Shown: positions 36,901-44,682, counted from the first letter of the stretch. The stretch is 49,532 bases of DNA from Verrucomicrobiota bacterium (GCA_016199985.1 JACQFQ010000003.1:1-49532); one strand, 5' to 3'. The notes: a model not told the origin generated them from the sequence alone. Made by a program: numbers and translations.

Positions 36901-37981
36901 CCCGGATGGTCGTTGGCTGGTGACAGGAAGCGAAAATGAATACCGCTTTTGGAAGGTAGGCCAATGGACGCCAAGTCTAGGTATTGCGCATGACCCCAAC
37001 AACGCGACAAAAGATTCTCCCAGCGCGATGGCGTTCTCTTCTGATGGCAAGATCTTCGCGTTAACCGATCCGCAAACAACCGTGCGGCTGATTGATCCTG
37101 AAAGCGGCCAGGAATATGCCAGACTGGAAGCGGAGAAGGCGTCGGAGATTTCCTCTCTGGCATTTAGCCCTGATGCCGAATCCCTCGCCGTCGGAGCGGG
37201 AAGCGACGCATTGCATGTTTGGGACCTGCGGGCCATTGGCCAACGACTCGCCAAGATCGGACTGGGATGGGATGCGCAACATGAGCCGCCCCCACTCGAA
37301 TCGGACAGGAGATGGTCGAAGGTTCGCTTTCTTAACGAAGAGCCTTCCCTTGCGATCAAGCGTCATGACCGGCTTCTCGCGGAGATTCCTGTCCGTGACT
37401 CTCAGACGACGTCAAACCTCATTGACCTTTCGGAATACTACAACGCGGCATTGACAGAAAGTTGGTCAGGTGGCGAGGGGAACAGCCTGTCATCGCTACC
37501 CGTCGGTGTGCAGACATTGAAGGGAGTGATGTTCGACGTTCGCGGCGTGGTCCAGCTTTCGGGCGGCTCAAGGCTGAGTCGATTTTATCCGTCAGAAATT
37601 CGGGGAGTCCGAGTGGGTTTGGCATGCCGACGCCTCCATTCTCTATTGGCTTCAACTGGGGGCGGACCCTTTCAAACAGCCACCGTGGGGCATTACTTGG
37701 TTCGTTATATCGACGGCTCAACTCTTAAGGTGCCGATCGATTACGGCCTGGCTATACGAGATTGGTGGGACCATGCGGCCAGTCCACACGCGGACACCGA
37801 AAAGTTTTTGGTCGCCTGGACTGGAAGCAACCCAAAGGCCCGAGAGACCCGGCACTCTCTTCGCCTTTTCAAATGGACTTGGGATAATCCCTATCCGAAG
37901 CGAGACATTGTCACGCTCGATTTTATTTCCGGCATGACAGGCGTCGCTCCTTTTCTGGTCGCCATCACGGCGGAACCGTGA
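33992..37981 (+). CDS. Membrane-anchored Ser/Thr kinase with WD40 repeats and an unnamed C-terminal domain (module 2)
   Basis: A 1329-aa protein. Residues 1-85 are a helical leader typical of such kinases (LRRIFTDALEIPDARRRADY). The kinase domain has a Gly-loop ARGGMGVVY (98-106), Lys120, Glu139, HRDLKPSN (211-218), DFG (231-233) and GFMPPEQ (APE position), all needed for activity. A membrane helix lies at about 379-401. Next comes a coiled coil (SQRARKAELEALEKKGEAAE), then roughly 620 residues of WD40 repeats, for example VAFNHSGDLLASAGFDRTTR and VTFSPDGRWLVTGSENEYRF. The last 200 residues form a separate beta-rich domain with LPVGVQTLKGVMFDVRGVVQ, which I have no name for. It follows an ECF sigma gene. 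Confidence 0.93.
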   Translation: MSDDQQQLRRIFTDALEIPDARRRADYLAFACGVNLGLRERIEELIAAHAAAGSFLGGDDEALRGSARDTPSVAAAMGQAGEHGLGRFGDYELLEEIARGGMGVVYKANQASLDRVVAVKLLLLGQYASDEFIHRFRIEASAAASLQHPNIVAIHEVGVHKGQHYFAMDFVDGPNLAQLVGVQPLAAKRAAGYVRTIAEAIHFAHNRRILHRDLKPSNVLIDPNDQPRVTDFGLAKNLGSDSDLTVTGQVMGSPGFMPPEQSLGEVSKMGPVSDVYSLGAILYYALTARAPFVGETMSDTLRQVQSEDPISPRVLAPSVSADLETICLKCLEKEPNNRFPSAQALADELGRFLRDEPIQARPVSRAEHAWRWCRRKPAITGLAISLAMLLIAIAVGSTLAAFRIARESQRARKAELEALEKKGEAAERLWDSYLAQARANRLSGRSGQRFESLDVLKRAAEMRPSLELRNEAIACFALADLRVLRQSQTLPKWKAFVCLDDQLDRYAVADESQSVRVYSISNAEALTLLPQAVVLPDATPAAWSVAKFSPNGASLAVRCSEGRARLWDLIQKRPIMDVPLASYEGRLDFSPDSRWLATSDTDLTVRIYDLVQRREFRLDESPLKGGIVRFDPTGKLLAVSGIGGEMISILAAFSGNTIASLNHAGTSVIGVAWHPDGRHLATACANRLVYVWDIREGEIVHVLKGHDREVASVAFNHSGDLLASAGFDRTTRIWDFKSARELVHATGGGFDLRFSPDDQRLGCHSWEGNQYQVFDVASARVVRSFHQSLADSVRGFGPVGFAPDGTIVGYSSGNQLKLWDLRSGEEMSSQFTGWLGAVIFDAAGQNLFLSGLGGVLRWPVHPNQVSRELDLGPPVALTPSGDFGRAALSFDGKVLAVVGSNRCQIFHADSPGQVIQTEIQPWMRYVAVHPEGTWIATGAWGREGAKVWEGATGRLCKELHTGSYTAVTFSPDGRWLVTGSENEYRFWKVGQWTPSLGIAHDPNNATKDSPSAMAFSSDGKIFALTDPQTTVRLIDPESGQEYARLEAEKASEISSLAFSPDAESLAVGAGSDALHVWDLRAIGQRLAKIGLGWDAQHEPPPLESDRRWSKVRFLNEEPSLAIKRHDRLLAEIPVRDSQTTSNLIDLSEYYNAALTESWSGGEGNSLSSLPVGVQTLKGVMFDVRGVVQLSGGSRLSRFYPSEIRGVRVGLACRRLHSLLASTGGGPFQTATVGHYLVRYIDGSTLKVPIDYGLAIRDWWDHAASPHADTEKFLVAWTGSNPKARETRHSLRLFKWTWDNPYPKRDIVTLDFISGMTGVAPFLVAITAEP

Positions 37982-38251
37982 CCTCGGTCTCGCTTCAGGA
38001 TGGGTTGATCCGCCAACGCTAGAATCATCGACGCAGGGTCTGTATTTGTTGGAGCCGACTATCCTCCTTGTCGTCATCCCTCCCGCGGATCCGAACAATG
38101 CCGCAATTTCTTTTGATCCACTGTCCCTTTTCCGCCCTGTCGTTTCGCATTGCAGTGTGAATGCGCGATCTCAATCACCAGGAGCAGCGGAGCGTGTGTT
38201 GAGGTGATTGAACGCCCAATAACGGCGACATTGCGCGGCCATTTAGACAAC
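37982..38251. other. Intergenic region before the propeller-protease-like gene
   Basis: 270 bases with no gene seen. It presumably carries the promoter of the 38252 gene. Its base composition is clearly less GC-rich than that of the 5-30 kb region. Confidence 0.4.
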
Positions 38252-40588
38252 ATGAAACCAATGAGAACAATAATACTGGCGCTTCTAGCTGGTGGCCTGA
38301 TTGCGACCGGACGCGCAGCGGCTTTGAATGACGTTGTCATTACCGACATTACCGTTGTATCCGGTGTGGTTGAGTTATCCTTCGTCTCCAAGGTGGGTGT
38401 GTCCTATACGCTTGAGTCCTCCACCGATCTAGCGCCGGGAGTTTGGGGCGCTGTCGGCTCGCCAGTTCTCGGCGACGGCGCGCTGAAAATAGTCACTGAT
38501 TCATTCGCTGGCAAGAGGACCCAGTTCTACCGACTAGTGAGTGAGTTCCAGCAAGGAATGTTTTCGATTACAGCAATGGAATTCATTCAGGCTGTGCAAA
38601 CGCCAAGTAATTCTGTGCCGATGATCGGATACAAAACGACTTATGTGAGAGTCTCCGTGCGCAGTGATGTCCCTGTTGCGCTCACTGGAAAACTGCGCGC
38701 GGTCTCCGGCCGCGGCGTTTATGAGATGATCCCTTCGAATCCAACAATTAGCGCCACTCCGCAAGGGAGCAATCGCAGAGTTTGGAACGAGACTCTAAAC
38801 TTTCGCTTGGATGACGACCTCGTCGCGCCCGGTAGCCGAGAGTTTACGGCCTCCGTATTCGTCGCGGGCGATGAAGCGAACGCCCAATTGCGAAGCGCGA
38901 CCATAAACTTCAGTCAACGGATCGACCTGCACGTTTACGGGCTGGTATGGTCTGTTAAAGATAATAACGACGGCCAGGGAGCGCCACTGGGGCCGGCCGC
39001 GCCCTGGTCAGATTACGAGGGAAATCGACGCTACGTTGAGAATGTCTTCCCCGTATCGAGCCTTACGATCGATCCCATCCCGGGAGTAGGCACCGTTGCT
39101 CCAAACCCACAGACCTTCGGCAATCTTGTAGAATCACGCGAGTGGGCGGACAAGAAACTGGGTGATCTCCCTCCAAACTCGATTATCGCTATCCTGGATA
39201 ACTGGGACACCCACGGTTTGAATGGGTACGCCGCGGGCAAGCGCTGTGAGACGCAGAACTACAAGGATTATTTTAGGATCGGCGTCGTCATGGCTCAGGA
39301 AGTATCGCATTGCTTGGGGTTGTGGTGGCATACGTTCACCCCAGGAACCCCTTATCCTCGGCCCGACGGGAGCATTGGTGATGACGATATCGGCCTCGAC
39401 CTCACAGGTGATCAACCTCGGCTAATTAGTGGAGTATACGATTTTATGTCGTATAACAACGATTCGAGGTATCCGAAAAACTGGGGCTCCGCTTTCACCT
39501 ACGGTAAACTGTTGGAAGCAATCACTGGCGGCGCCCCTGGAGATCCCGGGGACGGTCTGCCTCAATGGTTCCCTTCACAAACCGATTGGGAAGGCTTAGG
39601 GGGCCAGACTGCCGATGCTCCCACCTCCGTAACCTGGGGACCGAATCGCTTGGACATTTTCGTGCGCGGCTCGAATGGGGGTGTCTACCACAAGTATTGG
39701 AATGGCAATCAATGGGGGCCAACGCCCGCTGATTGGGGAAACCTCTCGGGCGACGTCACTGGCTCTCCAACCGCTGTTAGCTGGGGACCGGATCGCATTG
39801 ACCTTTTTGCGCGTGGAACTGATGGGGGCGTCTTCCACAAATATTGGAATGGCAATCAATGGGGGCCATCGCCAACGGATTGGGCTGGGCTCGGTGGGCG
39901 TATTACCGACTCGCCCGCGGCTGTAAGCTGGGGATCAAATCGCATTGATCTCTTCGCGCGTGGGACCGATGGGGGCGTCTACCACAAATACTGGAACGGC
40001 AATCAATGGGGGCCGTCGCCAACGGATTGGGCTGGGCTCGGTGGGCTGATTACCGACTCTCCCACGGCTGTAAGCTGGGGACCCAATCGCATTGACGTCT
40101 TTGCGCGTGGCTTGGATGGCGGCGTCTTCCACAAGTATTGGGATGGCAATCAATGGGGGCCTTCGCCGACGGCGTGGCAGGGGCTGGGCGGATCAATTCT
40201 CGGCTCTCCGGTGGCTGTAAGCTGGGGACCGAATCGTATTGACCTCTTTGCGCGCGGAGTTAATGGCAGCGTCTATCATAAATACTGGAATGGTATCCAA
40301 TGGGGACCGTCACTCTCCGATTGGGAAAGCCTTGGTGGCAAAACCACCGATGCTCCGAGTGTCGTTAGTTGGGGACCAGGTCGCCTGGATGTGTTCGTCC
40401 GGGGGTTGGATGGGGCCGCTTTCCATAAGGCTTGGACGGGAACAGACTGGTCGCCTCGTGGGGGAGACTGGAGTTCACTCGGAGGTGGAATCACGGGCAC
40501 CCCATCTGCAGTTTCATGGTCGCCGAACCGCCTGGATGTATTTGTTCGCGGCACCGACGGCCGTGTTTACCACAAGTACCGATACTGA
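38252..40588 (+). CDS. Secreted metzincin-like protein with degenerate zinc motif and 7-blade DUF346/PLL-like propeller
   Basis: A 778-aa exported protein. Signal peptide about 1-24 (MKPMRTIILALLAGGLIATG). Residues 27-97 are the phylum-typical module (SYTLESSTDL ... TQFYRLVS). The middle domain (100-440) looks like a metalloprotease: MAQEVSHCLGLWWHT at 347-361 follows the HExxHxxGxxH spacing, and DFMSYNN near Met399 resembles a Met-turn. The first His is replaced by Gln349 (codon CAG), so zinc binding is doubtful. From about residue 445, seven 49-residue repeats (SWGPNRIDLFARGTDGGVYH, KYWNGNQWGPSPTDWAGLGG) match DUF346, as in PLL-type seven-bladed lectin propellers. It faces the HYR protein gene, which also ends in such a propeller. 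Confidence 0.85.
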   Translation: MKPMRTIILALLAGGLIATGRAAALNDVVITDITVVSGVVELSFVSKVGVSYTLESSTDLAPGVWGAVGSPVLGDGALKIVTDSFAGKRTQFYRLVSEFQQGMFSITAMEFIQAVQTPSNSVPMIGYKTTYVRVSVRSDVPVALTGKLRAVSGRGVYEMIPSNPTISATPQGSNRRVWNETLNFRLDDDLVAPGSREFTASVFVAGDEANAQLRSATINFSQRIDLHVYGLVWSVKDNNDGQGAPLGPAAPWSDYEGNRRYVENVFPVSSLTIDPIPGVGTVAPNPQTFGNLVESREWADKKLGDLPPNSIIAILDNWDTHGLNGYAAGKRCETQNYKDYFRIGVVMAQEVSHCLGLWWHTFTPGTPYPRPDGSIGDDDIGLDLTGDQPRLISGVYDFMSYNNDSRYPKNWGSAFTYGKLLEAITGGAPGDPGDGLPQWFPSQTDWEGLGGQTADAPTSVTWGPNRLDIFVRGSNGGVYHKYWNGNQWGPTPADWGNLSGDVTGSPTAVSWGPDRIDLFARGTDGGVFHKYWNGNQWGPSPTDWAGLGGRITDSPAAVSWGSNRIDLFARGTDGGVYHKYWNGNQWGPSPTDWAGLGGLITDSPTAVSWGPNRIDVFARGLDGGVFHKYWDGNQWGPSPTAWQGLGGSILGSPVAVSWGPNRIDLFARGVNGSVYHKYWNGIQWGPSLSDWESLGGKTTDAPSVVSWGPGRLDVFVRGLDGAAFHKAWTGTDWSPRGGDWSSLGGGITGTPSAVSWSPNRLDVFVRGTDGRVYHKYRY
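39584..40585 (+). repeat. Seven tandem 147-bp coding repeats
   Basis: Repeat unit of 147 bp (49 codons), encoding DUF346 blades. The anchor string AA(T/C)GGCAATCAATGGGGGCC recurs at 39701, 39848, 39995 and, with one change, 40142. Units 1-4 are nearly identical in DNA, units 5-7 more diverged, which points to recent amplification or gene conversion of the first blades. Confidence 0.85.
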
Positions 40589-40691
40589 CATCAAGGGCTG
40601 TCCGGCGATGGATGCTATTCCGTCGCCAGATCGCTGCTCTTGCGCGCAGCGCTCACTTATTGACTCACGACTGGGCGCTACGGAGTGGCTT

Positions 40692-43600
40692 TCAACGCCA
40701 GATCCCTGGAGCACGCTGCTTGAGATGTATGAGATATCCGTGACTAGCCACCGCGAAGACTTCCAGCCGGCCATCCACGTTTCGGCCCACGGCGGGATCG
40801 CCGATCACCCCTCGCTCGGCGCCACCCAGGCACTGCCAGGATTCCGGCCAAGTACCGTTGGGAGTATTCTGAGCAATGGACTGAATCGAACCGTCGAGTC
40901 CGGTGATGAAAACCTGAAGACGCAGATCTCGGTAGGCTGTTACCACCACGGGGGTATGCCCCTTGCCGCCAACCCTGCCGCCACCTAAAGGGGACCATTC
41001 CGATTGCCATACGCCCCCCCGCCGCTGCGCCTTGTGCCAGATTCTGTCGTCCGAACCGCGCACGAACACCTCCAGGCGGCCGTCCGCATTGACACCCACG
41101 GCCGGCGCGGATCTGGCGTCACCGGGGGCCCCAAGGTCCTCCCAGTTTGTCCATCCCTCGTTGGGGCCAGTCTGCGCGATATGCAAAATGGAGGAGAGTT
41201 GACTACGAGTGAAGACATGGACGCTTCCGTCAAGCCCAGAAATTGCCGCCGTGCCACCTCCACTGTCACGCCCTGAACCGATATCCTCCCACGGGGACCA
41301 AAGGCCAGCGAAGCCCCGCTGGTACGCTTGCGCAAGCGCAAAGTGGTGAACGTCTCCGTAACGTCCGACGAGGAGGAGGCGGCCGTCCTGATTATACGCA
41401 ACCGTCGGCTTCTCGGTAAAGTCGGGCCCGAGGTACCCATCGTATGTGCCCAGAAATTCAGGCGAACTCCAATGAAAGCTGTTGGGCTGCTCCTGCCACC
41501 AGTGAAGGTATACTGAGTGATGAAAATCACCTCCGAAAAGGGTATCTAGATCCGCGTTAGCTGCCCACAGGAAGACTTCCAAACGCCCATCCGAGTTCTG
41601 GGCGACGGCTGGAGAGTCTGTCCAGCCAGGACGTCGGAGTCCCTGGAGGCTGTTTTTTTGAAAATAGAGGTAAGAATCGCTCGACGGCCCCGCTTGCCTG
41701 TAGCTGACAACATTTCCAATGGAACCGCCAAAATGCTGAATGGTGAACACCTCTAGTGTGCCATTGGCATTCCAAATTACAGTCGGTGTTCCGGCCAGGC
41801 CCCAATTACTGCTAGTGAGAGGATCCATCCAGGAATCCATTGGCGTGAAACCGCCAGGCAAAAGGACCCTTCTGTTAACGGGAGGCGTTGAGTCTCCGAA
41901 CTCCATGTTGTTCTCGACCACGCGCCAGTGGAAGGCGTAATCGCCCGGAACAGCGGGGGAGAGGAAGCTGAATTCAAACGTGATTTCCTCGCCCGGAGCC
42001 ACCGACGCCACGGGGAGACGGACGCGATTCTGCGGCCAAGCGCGGTCGGGCGAATCCCGGTACAACTCGCTTACGGAACCCAAGGCCACCTGAAATCCCT
42101 GCAGCGCCTGCACATCTTGCTGCCAGGTTGTTGTCCCCGTATTGCGCATTGTGATCCTTGCATAGTTGAGATAGCTCGCGGTCATTACCGGGGCTTCGAA
42201 AAGCTGTCGCACAAACCTGGCGTCCTGGCGAATCACTCCATCAAGGCGGTAGAAGCGTTGGCCGAAATTACCGGGGGTCACCCGGACACTATTGCGGTTG
42301 CCCTCCTGAACCACCGCCTGGGTCGATTTGCGCCATCCGTTGGCGATTCCAGCGAGACGCGGAGAAGCGCCCGCCCTCAAGGGACGTAGTTCTGCTGGCC
42401 CAGCCTGCGCGCTTTCAGCGACGAACGCGTCTGTCTCCTGCAGCGCAAAGCCCTCGGCCAGCGCGGGCCATGAGATCACCACTCCGTTGGCTTCCGCGCG
42501 ATCGATCCGGAGCCGTGGCGTGCAATCGCCCGTAACCTCGACGGTGAAGCGGCATTGGTTCGTCTTCCCATTGCTTGTGGCCTGACAGGTCACCTCGGTG
42601 AGCCCGGGCGGAAAGACAGATCCAGAGGGGGGATCGCAAAGAACCGGCGCTTTTTCCAAGGCGCACACATTCTCAGCTTCAACGGAGTAGCTCACGACAC
42701 TCCCGCGTGAGCTTTCGCACTGCACGACTAGATTGGTTGGACACCGAATCACAACGCATGGATCCGGACACCGCCCAGTGATAGTAACAATGAAGGTGGT
42801 GAAGAGGCTTTCCCCCGAGGCAAGCGGTGAACTTTCGCAGGTAACCACTGTACTCCCGGGTGGAAACAAACCTTGTGGTGGCGAGCATTTCCAAGAAATG
42901 GTTTTGACCGATCCTCCAAGGCAAACGTTCGTAGCGTTAGGGAGCGGCCAGTTGACTACGGTTCCTTCAGGCGTCTCACATTCAACAACGATGTTGGGAA
43001 GCGGTTCAACAACGACGCATTCAGGTTCAAACACGACGGCCACCGTGAAACTGACGTGCGAACTGTTTCCACAGGCATCGATGGCCGTGCAGGTCACGAG
43101 ATTCGTGCCCAGGGGGAAGAGGCTTCCGGACGGCGGGTCGCAGATGAGCTTCGGGGAGGCGTCGCAGGTGTCTTGAGCCATGACGAGGAAGTCAACGCTG
43201 GCTGCGCCGAGAACGGTAGTGCGGACTACGACGTTCGACTGATAAAGGATCTCCGGGGGCTCGGTGTCGATCAAGGAAATGCTCTGGGTGCAGATCTCTG
43301 AGTTCCCAGACTTATCTGTGGCTTTCCAAGTGCGTTTCGCGACGAAACTACTTCCGCAGAGTTGGTTGGTGGTTGTGGCAAGAATCTCCAGCTTTACTTC
43401 ACCAGTGCAGTCGTCAGGGATGGTGGCCGAGTCGAAATTCCACGGTACTCCGCAGGAGACGGTGCGGTCCTTGGGGCAGACGAGCCTGCAGGGCTTGGGC
43501 GGCGGGCAGGTGACCGTGATCGTGAACTTGCATTCGGCAATCTCCTTTCCAGAGGAATCCAACCCCACACACCGAACGATGGTTGCGCCGGGGGGGAACA

Positions 43601-44177
43601 CGCTGCCACTGGGTGGAGTGCACTTGACTGCTGTGCTTTTCGGACAGTCGGCGCCCAAAGCCGGCGTGTCAAACGTCGCAACGGCGCCATCTGCGCTGGT
43701 GCACGTAACGAATAGATCTGGAGGGCAAGTAAGCGTGCAGGGCTTGGGCGGCGGGCAGGTGACCGTGACCGTGAAGTTGCATTCGGCAGTTTCCTTTCCG
43801 GAGGAATCCAGCGCCACACACCGAACGATGGTTGCGCCGGGGGGGAACACGCTGCCACTGGGTGGAGTGCACTTGACTGCTGTGCTTTTCGGACAGCCGG
43901 CGCCCAAAGCCGGCGTGTCAAACGTCGCAACGGCGCCATCTGCGCTGGTGCACGTAACGAATAGGTCTGGCGGGCAAGTAAGCGTGCAGGGCTTGGGCGG
44001 CGGGCAAGTGACCGTGACGGTGAACTTGCATTCGGCAATTTCCTTTCCGAAGAAATCGAGCGCCACACACCGAACGATGGTTACGCCGGGGGGGAACATG
44101 CTGCCACTGGATGGGGTACACTTCACGACAGCGCCCTTTACGCAACCTGCCGAAGGAATTGGGTCGGGGAAATTCAC
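40692..44177 (-). CDS. HYR / NBR1-Ig / DUF346 multidomain secreted protein (5' end out of frame)
   Basis: A 1161-aa frame from an internal GTG. The N-terminal half has about six HYR-type units: CPPDLFVTCTSADGAV ... FPPGATIVRCVALD, repeated almost identically, then more diverged ones (CPKDRTVSC, LPNIVVEC, CPTNLVVQC). At about 553-650 is the phylum module ending GQRFYRLDG. At about 660-770 is an NBR1-like Ig domain (YLNYARITMRNTGTTTWQQD ... PGDYAFHWRVVENN). The rest, about 785-1161, is a DUF346-type propeller (NADGRLEVFVRGSDDRIWHK). In this frame the true start of the first HYR unit, ACPTCSLACPTDIAIQC, lies upstream of the GTG and is cut off by an in-frame TAG at 44253-44255. The signal peptide is in another frame. 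It is either a pseudogene or a sequencing/programmed frameshift. Confidence 0.8.
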   Translation of the reverse strand: MNFPDPIPSAGCVKGAVVKCTPSSGSMFPPGVTIVRCVALDFFGKEIAECKFTVTVTCPPPKPCTLTCPPDLFVTCTSADGAVATFDTPALGAGCPKSTAVKCTPPSGSVFPPGATIVRCVALDSSGKETAECNFTVTVTCPPPKPCTLTCPPDLFVTCTSADGAVATFDTPALGADCPKSTAVKCTPPSGSVFPPGATIVRCVGLDSSGKEIAECKFTITVTCPPPKPCRLVCPKDRTVSCGVPWNFDSATIPDDCTGEVKLEILATTTNQLCGSSFVAKRTWKATDKSGNSEICTQSISLIDTEPPEILYQSNVVVRTTVLGAASVDFLVMAQDTCDASPKLICDPPSGSLFPLGTNLVTCTAIDACGNSSHVSFTVAVVFEPECVVVEPLPNIVVECETPEGTVVNWPLPNATNVCLGGSVKTISWKCSPPQGLFPPGSTVVTCESSPLASGESLFTTFIVTITGRCPDPCVVIRCPTNLVVQCESSRGSVVSYSVEAENVCALEKAPVLCDPPSGSVFPPGLTEVTCQATSNGKTNQCRFTVEVTGDCTPRLRIDRAEANGVVISWPALAEGFALQETDAFVAESAQAGPAELRPLRAGASPRLAGIANGWRKSTQAVVQEGNRNSVRVTPGNFGQRFYRLDGVIRQDARFVRQLFEAPVMTASYLNYARITMRNTGTTTWQQDVQALQGFQVALGSVSELYRDSPDRAWPQNRVRLPVASVAPGEEITFEFSFLSPAVPGDYAFHWRVVENNMEFGDSTPPVNRRVLLPGGFTPMDSWMDPLTSSNWGLAGTPTVIWNANGTLEVFTIQHFGGSIGNVVSYRQAGPSSDSYLYFQKNSLQGLRRPGWTDSPAVAQNSDGRLEVFLWAANADLDTLFGGDFHHSVYLHWWQEQPNSFHWSSPEFLGTYDGYLGPDFTEKPTVAYNQDGRLLLVGRYGDVHHFALAQAYQRGFAGLWSPWEDIGSGRDSGGGTAAISGLDGSVHVFTRSQLSSILHIAQTGPNEGWTNWEDLGAPGDARSAPAVGVNADGRLEVFVRGSDDRIWHKAQRRGGVWQSEWSPLGGGRVGGKGHTPVVVTAYRDLRLQVFITGLDGSIQSIAQNTPNGTWPESWQCLGGAERGVIGDPAVGRNVDGRLEVFAVASHGYLIHLKQRAPGIWR

Positions 44178-44235
44178 GGCAGCCCCCGATGCGGACGAAC
44201 ACTGAATAGCGATGTCGGTCGGGCATGCTAGAGAG
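43489..44235 (-). repeat. Tandem 249-bp HYR coding repeats
   Basis: Three highly similar units with a period of 249 bp (83 codons). The plus-strand anchor CAGGGCTTGGGCGGCGGGCA recurs at 43489, 43738 and (with one base change) 43987. Neighbouring units differ at only a few positions, so they are recent duplicates or kept alike by conversion. Such near-identity also raises the chance of assembly error here. Confidence 0.8.
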
Positions 44236-44239
44236 CATG

Positions 44240-44352
44240 TGGGGCAGGCTCCCTACATTAGTCATCGTCACGACGACCATGAGCTTCAAGATCCACGCGG
44301 TTTGCTCGACGGCCGAATGTGTCACGGCATGAAGGAGGCTTCTGATTTTCAT
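44240..44352 (-). other. Out-of-frame signal-peptide segment of the HYR protein
   Basis: From the ATG at 44352 the frame reads MKIRSLLHAVTHSAVEQTAW then ILKLMVVVTMTNVGSLPHML, a basic start followed by a hydrophobic stretch as in a signal peptide. It must shift by one base between about 44240 and 44262 to join ACPTCSLACPTDIAIQC of the first HYR unit. With the shift, the protein would run from 44352 to 40692, about 1219 residues. Confidence 0.55.
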
Positions 44353-44398
44353 AAGTGCGGGGACAGCAGCCTTGCTCAAGGAGGGTACGGCTGCAATT

Positions 44399-44682
44399 CT
44401 AAAAGGAATCCCTGCGACCACCCCCCTGCCCTCCGTAAGTGCCTCCTTCCGCCACCGCCGAATGCCAGGGAAAAGCACCGCCATGCTCACTGGCAAATAG
44501 GTTCATCGACGCTCCCACCTGCTCGGGGTTCTTCAGGCGCCTCGACTTACGGGTCTATGCCTTGGCTTGCCGCCGCTAAGAGCTGGCGAAAGCAACGCGA
44601 CCAAGATCGCGATGATGGCGATGACCACGAGAAGTTCGATGAGGGTGAATCCGCTTCAAGGACAAGCCTGCAACGGAAGCAT
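44399..44682 (-). pseudogene. Broken type II pseudopilin-like gene (prepilin N-methylation domain)
   Basis: On the minus strand, ATG at 44682 gives MLPLQACP and then a TGA (44656-44658). Directly after it, in the same frame, is SGFTLIELLVVIAIIAILVA then LLSPAL, the classic prepilin cleavage/methylation helix (G|FTLIE). That frame ends at a TGA at 44533. In the next frame is KNPEQVGASMNLFASEHGGA followed by FPWHSAVAEGGTY, matching the part of Verrucomicrobial pseudopilins that usually reads LKQIGLAMNLYASENGGxFP. It ends at TAG 44399-44401. So at least one stop and one frameshift break the gene. These proteins normally carry an H-X9-DG C-terminal domain, which is missing here. Confidence 0.6.

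Noticed and set aside
43264..44205. 313-codon plus-strand frame with repeats (VAPGGNTLPLGGVHLTAVLF)
   Set aside because: Its repeats are simply the antisense of the HYR repeats, which match a known domain on the minus strand.
39583..44235. Tandem repeats that might suggest CRISPR
   Set aside because: The 147-bp and 249-bp periods are whole codons within protein domains; there are no short repeats with unique spacers.
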